DNA of 13,093 nucleotides, taken from Bacteroidales bacterium Bact_07. GTDB lineage: Bacteria > Bacteroidota > Bacteroidia > Bacteroidales > Tenuifilaceae. The notes under the pieces were generated by a model. It was not told the DNA's origin. It saw nothing but the letters and a program-made list of their open reading frames with translations, and did no database searches. This document shows positions 6,895-13,093 of the stretch, in pieces. The stretch covers positions 1 to 13,093 of the forward strand of contig LUYY01000126.1 of NCBI GenBank assembly GCA_001603415.1, read 5' to 3'. Position 1 is the first letter of the stretch. Each line of letters opens with the position of its first letter. Position numbers and translations under genes: made by a program.

Positions 6895-8307
6895 CTACCC
6901 AAACATTATGAAATAGGTAAGAATACCAGCAAAATACCCAATTAGCGCTAGTAAACTTATGTGTTTCATGTACCACATAAAATCAATTTTTTCAAGACCC
7001 ATTACGGCTACCCCAGCAGCTGAACCGATGATTAGAATACTACCACCCGTACCGGCACAATATGCCAGAAGATTCCAAAAATTTCCATCAACCACATAGG
7101 CTGAGCTAATGCCACTTGCTGCAGTTACCAAATCGGGCGATACCGCAGGATGCATTCCCATTGCAGCTGCCACAAGCGGAACGTTGTCAACTACCGACGA
7201 GAGTAACCCAATCAGAATGTTTGGTGGATATGGACTTGAAAATGACTTATCGAGCCACTGCGACAGTAAAGTTAGGTGCCCAGCAGTTTGTAGGGCATCA
7301 ACAGCCATGAGTATTCCTAAAAAGAACAGTATAGTGGGAACATCCACATTCTTTATAACACGAGCCACTGTGCGTTTCTCTTTTTCATCGAGTTCGCTCT
7401 TGCGGTGATACATTATTTCCGTAAAAATCCAAAGTAGCGATAATCCAAACAGCATTCCCAGAAAGGGGGGTAAATGGGTAAGAACCTTAAAGATTGGGGT
7501 AAAGAGCAAGGCACCAACACCTAAAATAAATATCATATGACGTTCTCTTCGGGTTGCAGGTGTTGCCGAATTCTCCTTTTCATGGTGTTGCTCCTGACTC
7601 TCTTCAAAATCACCTTTTAGCATAAACGATAAAACAATGAGGGGAACCAGTAAACTTACTAAACTGGTAAGAAATAGTTTGGGTATAATACCCCCGGTTG
7701 TAACATTGCCTTTAATCCAGAGCATAATAGTGGTAACATCACCAATGGGTGACCATGCTCCGCCTGCGTTTGCTGCTAGTATAATCATACCAGCATATAG
7801 CCACCTGTCGTGGCGGTGGTCGATAAGCTTGCGAAGTAAAGCAACCATAACAATTGCAGTGGTAAGGTTATCGAGAACCGATGAGAGAAAGAAAGTAACA
7901 AATGAAATTATCCACAGCAGCTTAACCTTGTTTCGGGTTTTAATACGGTTAGTAATTATTTTAAAACCACCGTGTTGGTCAACAATTTCCACAATAGTCA
8001 TTGCACCCATCAGGAAGAACAGAATCTCGGCTATCTCACCTAAAAACTCGAGAATCTGATTATCTACAATATACTTAACGTATTGCTCCCACTGGGGAAG
8101 CGATGCAAAATCAGGGTGACTATTAAGAAACTCACTAAATCGCCCACCAATATCTCTACTTAAAATTCCCCCGGCATCGAGCATTAGTAATACCCACAAT
8201 GCAACGCCAAGGAAAAGTGCCGACGCAGTTTTGTTAACCTTTATATTGTGTTCAAGAGCTATGGCCGTATAGCCCAAAATAAAAACAACAACCATTAAAG
8301 TGAACAT
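6895..8307 (-). CDS. nhaD: NhaD-type Na+/H+ antiporter
   Basis: This 470-residue polytopic inner-membrane protein has the length and motifs of NhaD, an ion-transporter-superfamily antiporter that exports Na+ (or Li+) in exchange for H+ and supports pH and salt homeostasis. Roughly a dozen hydrophobic segments are visible, starting at residues 2-18 and 28-44. Paired re-entrant-type motifs stand out: SSVLDNLTTAIVM (142-154) with NAGGAWSPIGDVTTIMLW (180-197) in the first half, and LLSSVVDNVPLVAAAMG in the second half, consistent with an inverted-repeat architecture. The polar conserved Asp-Asn pairs in these segments are likely ion-binding. A charged cytoplasmic loop (about 231-256) rich in Glu and His separates the halves. 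The gene is divergent from the fucosidase gene and has its own terminator. It is not linked to other transport genes. Confidence 0.93.
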   Translation of the reverse strand: MFTLMVVVFILGYTAIALEHNIKVNKTASALFLGVALWVLLMLDAGGILSRDIGGRFSEFLNSHPDFASLPQWEQYVKYIVDNQILEFLGEIAEILFFLMGAMTIVEIVDQHGGFKIITNRIKTRNKVKLLWIISFVTFFLSSVLDNLTTAIVMVALLRKLIDHRHDRWLYAGMIILAANAGGAWSPIGDVTTIMLWIKGNVTTGGIIPKLFLTSLVSLLVPLIVLSFMLKGDFEESQEQHHEKENSATPATRRERHMIFILGVGALLFTPIFKVLTHLPPFLGMLFGLSLLWIFTEIMYHRKSELDEKEKRTVARVIKNVDVPTILFFLGILMAVDALQTAGHLTLLSQWLDKSFSSPYPPNILIGLLSSVVDNVPLVAAAMGMHPAVSPDLVTAASGISSAYVVDGNFWNLLAYCAGTGGSILIIGSAAGVAVMGLEKIDFMWYMKHISLLALIGYFAGILTYFIMFG

Positions 8308-8321
8308 AGCATTATACTTTT

Positions 8322-8329
8322 TAAATTTG
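8322..8329 (+). promoter_or_regulatory. Possible -7 promoter element for the fucosidase gene
   Basis: TAAATTTG matches the TAnnTTTG -7 consensus exactly, but it lies 102 bases upstream of the ATG at 8432, implying a long leader, and no -33 box is clear. A near match (TTTATTTG, 8376-8383) is closer to the gene. Either could serve; both sit in A/T-rich DNA. Confidence 0.25.
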
Positions 8330-8380
8330 GCTGCAAAAGAATAAAAGAAATTTCATATTGAGAAATTTAGATACGTTTAT

Positions 8381-8401
8381 TTGATTGTTAATCAATTAAC
8401 A
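8381..8401 (+). promoter_or_regulatory. Nested inverted repeats, candidate operator upstream of fucosidase
   Basis: Two overlapping perfect inverted repeats share this site: TTGATT-GTT-AATCAA (8381-8395) and TGTTAAT-CA-ATTAACA (8386-8401). The block lies about 30 bases upstream of the fucosidase ATG, right after a near-consensus -7 element, where a repressor or activator dimer could act. No regulator gene is in the window, so this is a structural observation. Confidence 0.4.
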
Positions 8402-8431
8402 CAGCATCGCGCTTCACTAATAATTCTGATT

Positions 8432-9760
8432 ATGTGCAAATTAACGGAAATAAAGAAAATTATATCAATTCTAACTATTTTGATATTGGCCAATGTGTGC
8501 CGCGCACAGTTAAATGATGAGCGTATGCAGTGGTTTGCCGATGCCAAGTATGGTATATTTATTCATTGGGGCATATACTCCCTTGGAAACACATCGGAAT
8601 CGTGGGCGTTTTACAACAAACAGGTACCCTATGCCGACTATATGGCACAAATCAACCAGTTTAGCGCCGAGCGCTACAATCCAACCCAGTGGGCAAAGCT
8701 TGTAAAGCAGTCGGGAGCAAGGTACGTTGTTATCACAGCTAAGCATCACGATGGCGTTGCATTGTGGGACACTAAACTCAGCAACCTATCCATTGCAAGG
8801 CAATCGCCTGCAGCCCGCGATGTTCTATCGCCATTTATTAAAGCTTTACGGGAACAAGGATTGAAGGTTGGAATTTACTTTTCGTTAATTGATTGGTCAC
8901 ACCCCGATTACCCCGGATTTACAAGAGACTCGAACCGTTACAATGTAGCCGATGATACCCTAAGGTGGCAACAATACCTAAACTTTTGCCACGGGCAAAT
9001 TGAAGAGATTATGCAGCTTTACTCCCCTGATTTAATCTGGTTCGATGGTGACTGGGAGCACTCGGCCAAGGAGTGGCAAGCCGAAAAAATTAGAGAGATT
9101 ATTCATAGGCATAACCCAAATACCATTATTAATGGCCGATTACAGGGTTATGGCGATTACGACACGCCTGAACAAAACTTTCCGGTTACTCGGCCCAACC
9201 TAAAATACTGGGAGCTTTGCATGACCATGAATAGTTCCTGGGGATACCGGGTTAACGATACAAACTATAAAACTCCCTTTGAAATAATATGCATCCTTAC
9301 CGATGCTATCAGCATGGGTGGCAACCTCCTACTCGACATTACCCCAAAAGCCAACGGGTTAATTCCACAAGAACAGGTTGAAACACTAAACACCATTGGA
9401 CGTTGGATAAACAAGTACTCCGAGGCTATATATGGCACAATCCCGGGTTTACCACAGGGGCATTTCTATGGCCCTACTTCACTATCAAAAGACTCAACAT
9501 CGCTTTTCCTTTTTTTACCGGCCAAAACCTTTGGCCAAATCATGCTGAAAGGCATCTCAAGCATTATTAAAAAGGTAACAATACTGGGAACAAACCATCA
9601 ACTACAACATAAGGTTGTAGGAAAAATCTCGTGGAGCCCTGTACCAGGGCTAATTTTTATTGATGTACCCAAAGAGCAAACTGACAGCACGATGACTGTA
9701 ATTAAAGTTGAATTCGATGAACCAATAAAATTGTACAGGGGAAAAGGGGGCCTAAACTAA
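8432..9760 (+). CDS. Exported GH29 alpha-L-fucosidase
   Basis: The product, 442 residues from the ATG at 8432, is a glycoside hydrolase family 29 enzyme, which removes alpha-L-fucose from glycans with retention of configuration. The frame is open back to a TTG at 8381, but the ATG is preferred because it puts a basic-hydrophobic signal peptide (MCKLTEIKK then a Leu/Ile-rich core, likely cut after CRA) at the N-terminus. GH29 landmarks are WFADAKYGIFIHWG near the mature start, the TAKHHDGVALWD segment, LIWFDGDW (202-209; Asp205 in ATG numbering is the expected nucleophile), and the YWELCMTMNSSWGY block followed by ISMGGNLLLDITP. The C-terminal 90 residues form a small beta domain. A substrate such as mucin or algal or plant fucosylated glycan is only inferred. 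No SusC/SusD pair or other glycosidase lies nearby, so it is not in an evident polysaccharide-utilisation locus. Confidence 0.93.
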   Translation: MCKLTEIKKIISILTILILANVCRAQLNDERMQWFADAKYGIFIHWGIYSLGNTSESWAFYNKQVPYADYMAQINQFSAERYNPTQWAKLVKQSGARYVVITAKHHDGVALWDTKLSNLSIARQSPAARDVLSPFIKALREQGLKVGIYFSLIDWSHPDYPGFTRDSNRYNVADDTLRWQQYLNFCHGQIEEIMQLYSPDLIWFDGDWEHSAKEWQAEKIREIIHRHNPNTIINGRLQGYGDYDTPEQNFPVTRPNLKYWELCMTMNSSWGYRVNDTNYKTPFEIICILTDAISMGGNLLLDITPKANGLIPQEQVETLNTIGRWINKYSEAIYGTIPGLPQGHFYGPTSLSKDSTSLFLFLPAKTFGQIMLKGISSIIKKVTILGTNHQLQHKVVGKISWSPVPGLIFIDVPKEQTDSTMTVIKVEFDEPIKLYRGKGGLN

Positions 9761-9787
9761 AAAGAAAAGCCGCTCAAACTGAGCGGC
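9761..9787 (-). terminator. Intrinsic terminator of the TonB-dependent receptor gene
   Basis: On the minus strand an 8-bp perfect stem, GCCGCTCA (complement of 9780-9787) with TGAGCGGC (complement of 9769-9776), closes a three-base loop and runs into TTTTCTTT (complement of 9761-9768). On the plus strand the hairpin lacks a T-tail, so it serves the minus-strand gene; the fucosidase has no clear terminator of its own. Confidence 0.85.
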
Positions 9788-9810
9788 CATTCACCAACCT
9801 AAACCAAAAG

Positions 9811-12309
9811 CTATTCTGTTATATCGAAAGAATCATCGGAGTCAACTTTTTTCTCCTGCCTCATTCTATAGTTGTTGATTCGATATGAGAATCCAACAAA
9901 AATTACTCTACTGTCGCGCCAGCTCTCGTTATAGGAGTAAAAGTTTGTATCCCAAGAGCTGTATTTCATCTTTTGCGTATTAAAAATATCGCTCACCCTA
10001 ACCGTTATGGTTCCCTTTTTATTTAAAACATTGATACGTGCTCCTAAATCAACCCAGTACATCTCCTTTGATTTTCCTTGAGCCCCACCTTCCATATGGA
10101 AACCACGTCCTGAGCCACCAACCGTAATGGAAGGAGCACGGTAGTTGCCGGTCAACTGTATATCGACATTCTTACCAATGGTAAAAAACGAAGCCAGTTT
10201 TGCATTCCATGAGCGTCCCTCGTTAGCTCCGCTAACCACATCGCCAAAGAGCTTTGAGTAGTAGTAGCTGTAGCTGGCGTTTAGCCTCCACCACTTAGCA
10301 ATATTCTGAGTTACTACAGCCTCGGCGCCAATATTCTCATAGTGCGATAGATTGATAAAGGTAGTGAGTGTTGGTTGGCTTGCTACCGTATCAATAACCG
10401 TCATTTTTCTTGAGAAGCCATTACGAGTATCGCGGTAGTAAACCGATGTGGTAATTTTAGTTTTGGGGAAATTAAGGTTGTGGCTCAAATCGATTGAACT
10501 GGTAAATTCAGGCTCAAGGTATGGGTTACCCTGTGACCAATTGAACTTATCGGATGTGTTGAGGAAAGGGTTTAATACCATTACGCTTGGCCTATTCACC
10601 CTGCGGCTATAGGATAGCTGAAGGCTATTGACAGGATTTGGCTCCCAACGAATATGGGCAGTTGGGAATAGATTCAACCTGTTAACATCGGCCACCTGGT
10701 TGGTAGTTCTCTGATCGGACTTTGCGTGCTGATCCTCAACCCGCAAACCTAACTGGTAACTAAACTTGCCACTAGCAAATGAATTTGAGTAAATACCATA
10801 GGCTGAGTAAATCTCCTCGCTATAAACAAAGTGGTTCGATCGGTTTGCATCAAAATCCCAAGTGCTAGTTGAGGTATTGAAAATGGTATAAGCATAGTCG
10901 GCATCGCTTCGCCTAATTTGTGCTTTAAGGCCAGATTCTATTCTGCCACCATTCCCAAAAGGTGTTACATAGTCAGTTTGAACGGTAAAGGTGTTCATCC
11001 AACCATCAGTTTTTGCCCGTTCAAGGGCATTTGATGGTACTGTATTAAATACCTCCTGCTGATTGATATTATTTAGGTTGTTGTTGGTATTCCGTGAAAA
11101 GAATGCATCGGCAGTCCACTCCTTACCAGGGATATCGTATGTTCGTTTAAAATTGAGCGAATACTCATGCCCAAGGCCATCGTTCGTGTTTAGTGAACTT
11201 CTGGTATTCTGCAATGTGTTGCTGTTAAAGTTAGAATAGCTATTGGATAAGACATTATTATCCATATCGAACGATCTAAAATTCAGATTACCGGTGAATG
11301 AGAGAGTTGTTTTGGGGTCAAAAAAGTAGTCAAACCCGCCACGGATGTTGTGGAACAACATTTTTGATTGGCCATCGGAGTTTTGTGAGAGGAACGATGA
11401 GTCTGCCCCACCGTTAAAGAGCGTAATGCGGTCGCCAATAGAGTAACGGTTCATTTGCCCCCTGCGGAAGCTATAATTGGCAAACACGTTTACCTTATCC
11501 TGTCGCCAGTTCATATTAACCGAAGCATTATACTTATTGCCGGTTCCGGCATTTAGGCTTACCATTCCATTGTAACCAGCCTCTTTTCGCTTTTTTAGAA
11601 CTATATTGATAATGCCGGTTATACCATCGGGGTCGTACTTGGCCGAAGGGTTAGTAATAACCTCAACCCTATCTATCATTTGGGCAGGCAACTCCTCCAT
11701 GCTATTCAGCATCGATGGGCGGCCATCAATCAGGATATTTACATTTGAGCTGCCCCTTAGGCTAACATTTCCGTCGGCATCTACCTCAACCGAAGGAATA
11801 TTTTGTAACACATCAGCTGCCGTTCCACCCTCAACCGCAATATCCTTATCAACATTAAAAACCTTTTTATCGAGATTGTGAAGCAACATCTTTTTTTCGC
11901 CGGTAACCACTACTGCATCAATGTTCTCACTGGCGGCAAGTATCGAAAGGGTTCCCAAGTCAACCTTGGGTGAACGAGGCGAAACAATAATTCCATTTAA
12001 CCTCCTGCTCTGGTAGCCAATGAATTTTACATCGATGTAATACCTTCCGGGCATAAGCTTTTCAAGCATGAAGCTACCCGAAGCATCGGTAAGTGTTCCT
12101 GTTACTAAAGACGAATCCTTGAGTTTATAAAGTGCAATATTGGCAAATTCCACACCGGTTCTGTCGAGTGAGTCTATCACCTTTCCGGTAATTATCCCAT
12201 TGAAATTGCTCATATCAAATCCCTGTCTGCCTTGGCCTTGCATATTACCCTGAGCCATTGCGATATACGTAAGAGAAATAAGCGTAAAAAGGAAAAAAAT
12301 CTTTTTCAT
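9811..12309 (-). CDS. Outer-membrane TonB-dependent receptor-like beta-barrel protein
   Basis: The 832-residue protein begins with a signal peptide (MKKIFFLFTLISLTYIAMA, cut before Gln20), then a short Gly/Gln-rich linker. Residues about 38-125 form a carboxypeptidase-regulatory-like Ig fold (ITGKVIDSLDRTGVEFANIAL...GSFMLEKLMPGRYYIDVKFIGYQ). A TonB plug domain follows (about 155-240) with the typical AADVLQNIPSVEVDADGN, LRGSSNVNILIDG and NPSAKYDPDGITGIINI blocks. The rest is a large beta-barrel of alternating aromatic strands, as in the OMP_b-brl_3 family. Such proteins resemble TonB-dependent transporters, but many in Bacteroidota lack a known substrate. After the last barrel strand there is a basic then acidic tail (RMRQEKK, DSDDSFDITE). 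No SusD partner or TonB-box-bearing regulator is adjacent. It is monocistronic, ending at the terminator at 9761-9787. Confidence 0.92.
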   Translation of the reverse strand: MKKIFFLFTLISLTYIAMAQGNMQGQGRQGFDMSNFNGIITGKVIDSLDRTGVEFANIALYKLKDSSLVTGTLTDASGSFMLEKLMPGRYYIDVKFIGYQSRRLNGIIVSPRSPKVDLGTLSILAASENIDAVVVTGEKKMLLHNLDKKVFNVDKDIAVEGGTAADVLQNIPSVEVDADGNVSLRGSSNVNILIDGRPSMLNSMEELPAQMIDRVEVITNPSAKYDPDGITGIINIVLKKRKEAGYNGMVSLNAGTGNKYNASVNMNWRQDKVNVFANYSFRRGQMNRYSIGDRITLFNGGADSSFLSQNSDGQSKMLFHNIRGGFDYFFDPKTTLSFTGNLNFRSFDMDNNVLSNSYSNFNSNTLQNTRSSLNTNDGLGHEYSLNFKRTYDIPGKEWTADAFFSRNTNNNLNNINQQEVFNTVPSNALERAKTDGWMNTFTVQTDYVTPFGNGGRIESGLKAQIRRSDADYAYTIFNTSTSTWDFDANRSNHFVYSEEIYSAYGIYSNSFASGKFSYQLGLRVEDQHAKSDQRTTNQVADVNRLNLFPTAHIRWEPNPVNSLQLSYSRRVNRPSVMVLNPFLNTSDKFNWSQGNPYLEPEFTSSIDLSHNLNFPKTKITTSVYYRDTRNGFSRKMTVIDTVASQPTLTTFINLSHYENIGAEAVVTQNIAKWWRLNASYSYYYSKLFGDVVSGANEGRSWNAKLASFFTIGKNVDIQLTGNYRAPSITVGGSGRGFHMEGGAQGKSKEMYWVDLGARINVLNKKGTITVRVSDIFNTQKMKYSSWDTNFYSYNESWRDSRVIFVGFSYRINNYRMRQEKKVDSDDSFDITE

Positions 12310-12338
12310 ATAAGTTACTGTTTTTGGTTACTGCGACA

Positions 12339-12377
12339 TTAATTAAACATCAATAAGACACATAGGTTTAATTAAAC
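12339..12377. repeat. Direct repeat TTAATTAAAC upstream of the TonB-dependent receptor
   Basis: TTAATTAAAC occurs at 12339-12348 and again at 12368-12377, starts 29 bases apart, close to three helical turns. The second copy is part of a perfect 12-base palindrome, GTTTAATTAAAC (12366-12377). Both lie 30-70 bases upstream of the receptor start codon, where a regulator could bind. A/T-rich composition lowers the weight of this. Confidence 0.35.
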
Positions 12378-12392
12378 TTGCGTTAAGAAGTA

Positions 12393-12431
12393 CAAAAAAT
12401 AATTAGGGGCCTACTTTTTACAGTAAGCCCC
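12393..12431 (-). terminator. Intrinsic terminator after the hydrogenase-NuoE operon
   Basis: On the minus strand GGGGCTTACT (complement of 12422-12431) pairs with AGTAGGCCCC (complement of 12406-12415) over a six-base loop, with one G-T wobble; the plus-strand version would contain a C-A mismatch, which favours function on the minus strand. A T6 run follows seven bases later (complement of 12394-12399), slightly far from the stem. It lies 43 bases past the NuoE stop. Confidence 0.7.
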
Positions 12432-12474
12432 TTCTTAACCAACCTAAACTAATACCTGAGTAACAGGCATTATA

Positions 12475-12963
12475 CTATTGTTCGTCGTACTCCTTAATGA
12501 TATCCTTAACACCATCGGGTGAAACGCGACCGTAAACCTTTTCACCAATTAGTACAACCGGAGCAAGGCCACAAGCGCCAACACAGCGTAAGCAGTTAAG
12601 TGAGAATTTACCATCGGGTGTGGTTTCGCCCACTTTAATGTTAAGAGTGCGCTTGAACTCATCAAGTACCTTTTCGGCCCCACGAACGTAGCATGCTGTT
12701 CCGGTACACACGCTGATTGGATGTTTACCTTTTGGTATCATGGTGAAGAACGAGTAGAAAGTTACAACACCATACACCTTGGCTACCGAGATGTTCAGTT
12801 CAGCTGCAACCACCTCCTGAACTTCGGCAGGCAGGTAACCAAAGGTTTCCTGGGTTTTGTGAAGCACATTAATCAGTTCGCCGGGGTCGTTCTTAAACGA
12901 CTTGCATATCTCCTTTATCTTGGCTACCTGTTCGGGTTTAAGCTCAAGTTTTATATGTGACAT
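12475..12963 (-). CDS. nuoE: NuoE/HydC-like [2Fe-2S] subunit of NAD-linked hydrogenase or dehydrogenase
   Basis: The 162-residue product is a thioredoxin-like [2Fe-2S] ferredoxin of the NuoE/24-kDa family. Helical N-terminus (residues 1-75, with LHKTQETFGYLP and VYGVVTFYSFF) is followed by the cluster-binding half. Ligands are Cys86 and Cys91 (CTGTAC) and Cys127 and Cys131 (CVGAC), with an extra Cys124 nearby. CGLAPVVLIGEKVYGRV is a family hallmark. In complex I it passes electrons with NuoF; in trimeric [FeFe]-hydrogenases the HydC/HndA homologue does the same job. Here the gene lies 13 bases after the end of an [FeFe]-hydrogenase catalytic subunit gene, so a HydC-like role in NADH-coupled, perhaps electron-bifurcating hydrogen metabolism is favoured over complex I. 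The start is fixed by a strong Shine-Dalgarno sequence. A NuoF-like partner is not in the window and may lie beyond the right edge. Confidence 0.92.
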   Translation of the reverse strand: MSHIKLELKPEQVAKIKEICKSFKNDPGELINVLHKTQETFGYLPAEVQEVVAAELNISVAKVYGVVTFYSFFTMIPKGKHPISVCTGTACYVRGAEKVLDEFKRTLNIKVGETTPDGKFSLNCLRCVGACGLAPVVLIGEKVYGRVSPDGVKDIIKEYDEQ

Positions 12964-12970
12964 TTGTGTA

Positions 12971-12978
12971 TCCTCCCT
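12971..12978 (-). promoter_or_regulatory. Strong Shine-Dalgarno site for the NuoE-like gene
   Basis: On the minus strand AGGGAGGA, containing the GGAGG core, sits seven bases upstream of the ATG and overlaps the stop codon of the hydrogenase gene. Other starts in this window lack such a site, as usual for Bacteroidota, so it is unusual here and suggests translational coupling. Confidence 0.75.
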
Positions 12979-13093
12979 ATTTAATGTAGATATCTTTTTT
13001 CTTACTGAAGTAGTGAGTATGCAGCAGATGGTGAGCCTTTTCGCTCATCGGCTTGCCCAGGAACTCCTCGTAAAGTTTTACGATGTAGATCGG
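12977..13093 (-). CDS. hydA: [FeFe]-hydrogenase catalytic subunit, C-terminal end (partial)
   Basis: Reading leftward from the window edge, 38 codons are open to a TAG stop at 12977-12979. The fragment contains KLYEEFLGKPMSEKAHHLLHTHYF, quoted here in pieces: KLYEEFLGKP, SEKAHHLLHTHYF. This pattern is the characteristic C-terminus of [FeFe]-hydrogenase large subunits, in the small-subunit-like tail wrapped round the H-cluster domain. A lysine-rich tail (KKKDIYIK) follows. The catalytic cysteines and ferredoxin-like domains lie outside the window, so subgroup and integrity cannot be judged. Together with the NuoE-like gene 13 bases downstream it suggests an NAD(H)-dependent, group A multimeric hydrogenase. 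The start is beyond the right edge. Confidence 0.85.
   Translation of the reverse strand, partial: PIYIVKLYEEFLGKPMSEKAHHLLHTHYFSKKKDIYIK

Noticed and set aside
7637..8059. 140-codon plus-strand frame opposite nhaD
   Set aside because: Antisense of a clear membrane transporter; no signature of its own and composition explained by the nhaD codons.
8323..8368. Three AAATTT blocks between nhaD and the fucosidase as a repeat array
   Set aside because: Irregular spacing and simple A/T-rich sequence make them uninformative.
8381..8431. Extending the fucosidase to the upstream TTG at 8381
   Set aside because: This would add 17 residues in front of a good signal peptide, use a rare start codon and place the start inside the inverted repeats. 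The ATG at 8432 gives a conventional N-terminus.
11606..11881. 91-codon plus-strand frame opposite the plug domain of the TonB-dependent receptor
   Set aside because: Shadow of the conserved plug-domain coding sequence.
9811..12309. Calling the receptor a SusC-type glycan importer partnered with the fucosidase
   Set aside because: It is shorter than typical SusC proteins (about 1000 residues), has no SusD gene next to it and is convergent with, not co-transcribed with, the fucosidase.
12475..12963. Assigning the NuoE-like gene to respiratory complex I
   Set aside because: It follows an [FeFe]-hydrogenase end by 13 bases and is followed by a terminator; no other complex I gene is visible.

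Overview
This window most likely comes from a member of the Bacteroidota, probably an anaerobic or facultative Bacteroidales/Marinilabiliales-type organism. The signs are: a Bacteroidota-type TonB-dependent receptor with an N-terminal carboxypeptidase-regulatory-like domain; a secreted GH29 alpha-L-fucosidase; a large Bacteroidota-style M14 peptidase; starts that mostly lack Shine-Dalgarno sequences; and TAnnTTTG-type -7 promoter elements (2166-2173 on +, 2074-2081 on -). The 3' end of an [FeFe]-hydrogenase gene points to a fermentative, hydrogen-metabolising lifestyle.

Layout from left to right. (1) Positions 177-2045, minus strand: gcvT (glycine cleavage T protein), then a strong intrinsic terminator, then comB (2-phosphosulfolactate phosphatase family). 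(2) Positions 2203-2922, plus strand, divergent from gcvT: a two-gene signalling module of a stand-alone histidine phosphotransfer (HPt) protein and a STAS-domain anti-sigma-factor-antagonist-like protein, closed by an intrinsic terminator. (3) Positions 3035-5617, plus: a secreted M14 zinc carboxypeptidase-like protein, ending at a 14-bp perfect terminator hairpin. (4) Positions 5657-6784, minus: an uncharacterised protein with a C-terminal GNAT domain. (5) Positions 6895-8307, minus: a NhaD Na+/H+ antiporter with its own terminator. (6) Positions 8432-9760, plus: an exported GH29 alpha-L-fucosidase, divergent from nhaD, with a nested inverted repeat just upstream. (7) Positions 9811-12309, minus: an outer-membrane TonB-dependent receptor-like beta-barrel protein. 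(8) Positions 12475-13093, minus: the C-terminal end of an [FeFe]-hydrogenase catalytic subunit followed by a NuoE/HydC-like [2Fe-2S] subunit. These two probably belong to an NAD-linked, possibly electron-bifurcating hydrogenase operon running off the right edge.

Most genes look like independent housekeeping or accessory transcription units, each bounded by clear intrinsic terminators. Only two pairs look co-transcribed: HPt-STAS and hydrogenase-NuoE. I found no mobile element, CRISPR array, rRNA or tRNA, and no intergenic stretch exceeds about 180 bases. I see no obviously new multi-gene system. The most interesting leads are the orphan HPt-STAS pair, an 11-bp intergenic motif present three times (twice placed just before a terminator), a textbook Shine-Dalgarno site at the hydrogenase-NuoE junction, and possible operators upstream of the fucosidase and of the TonB-dependent receptor.
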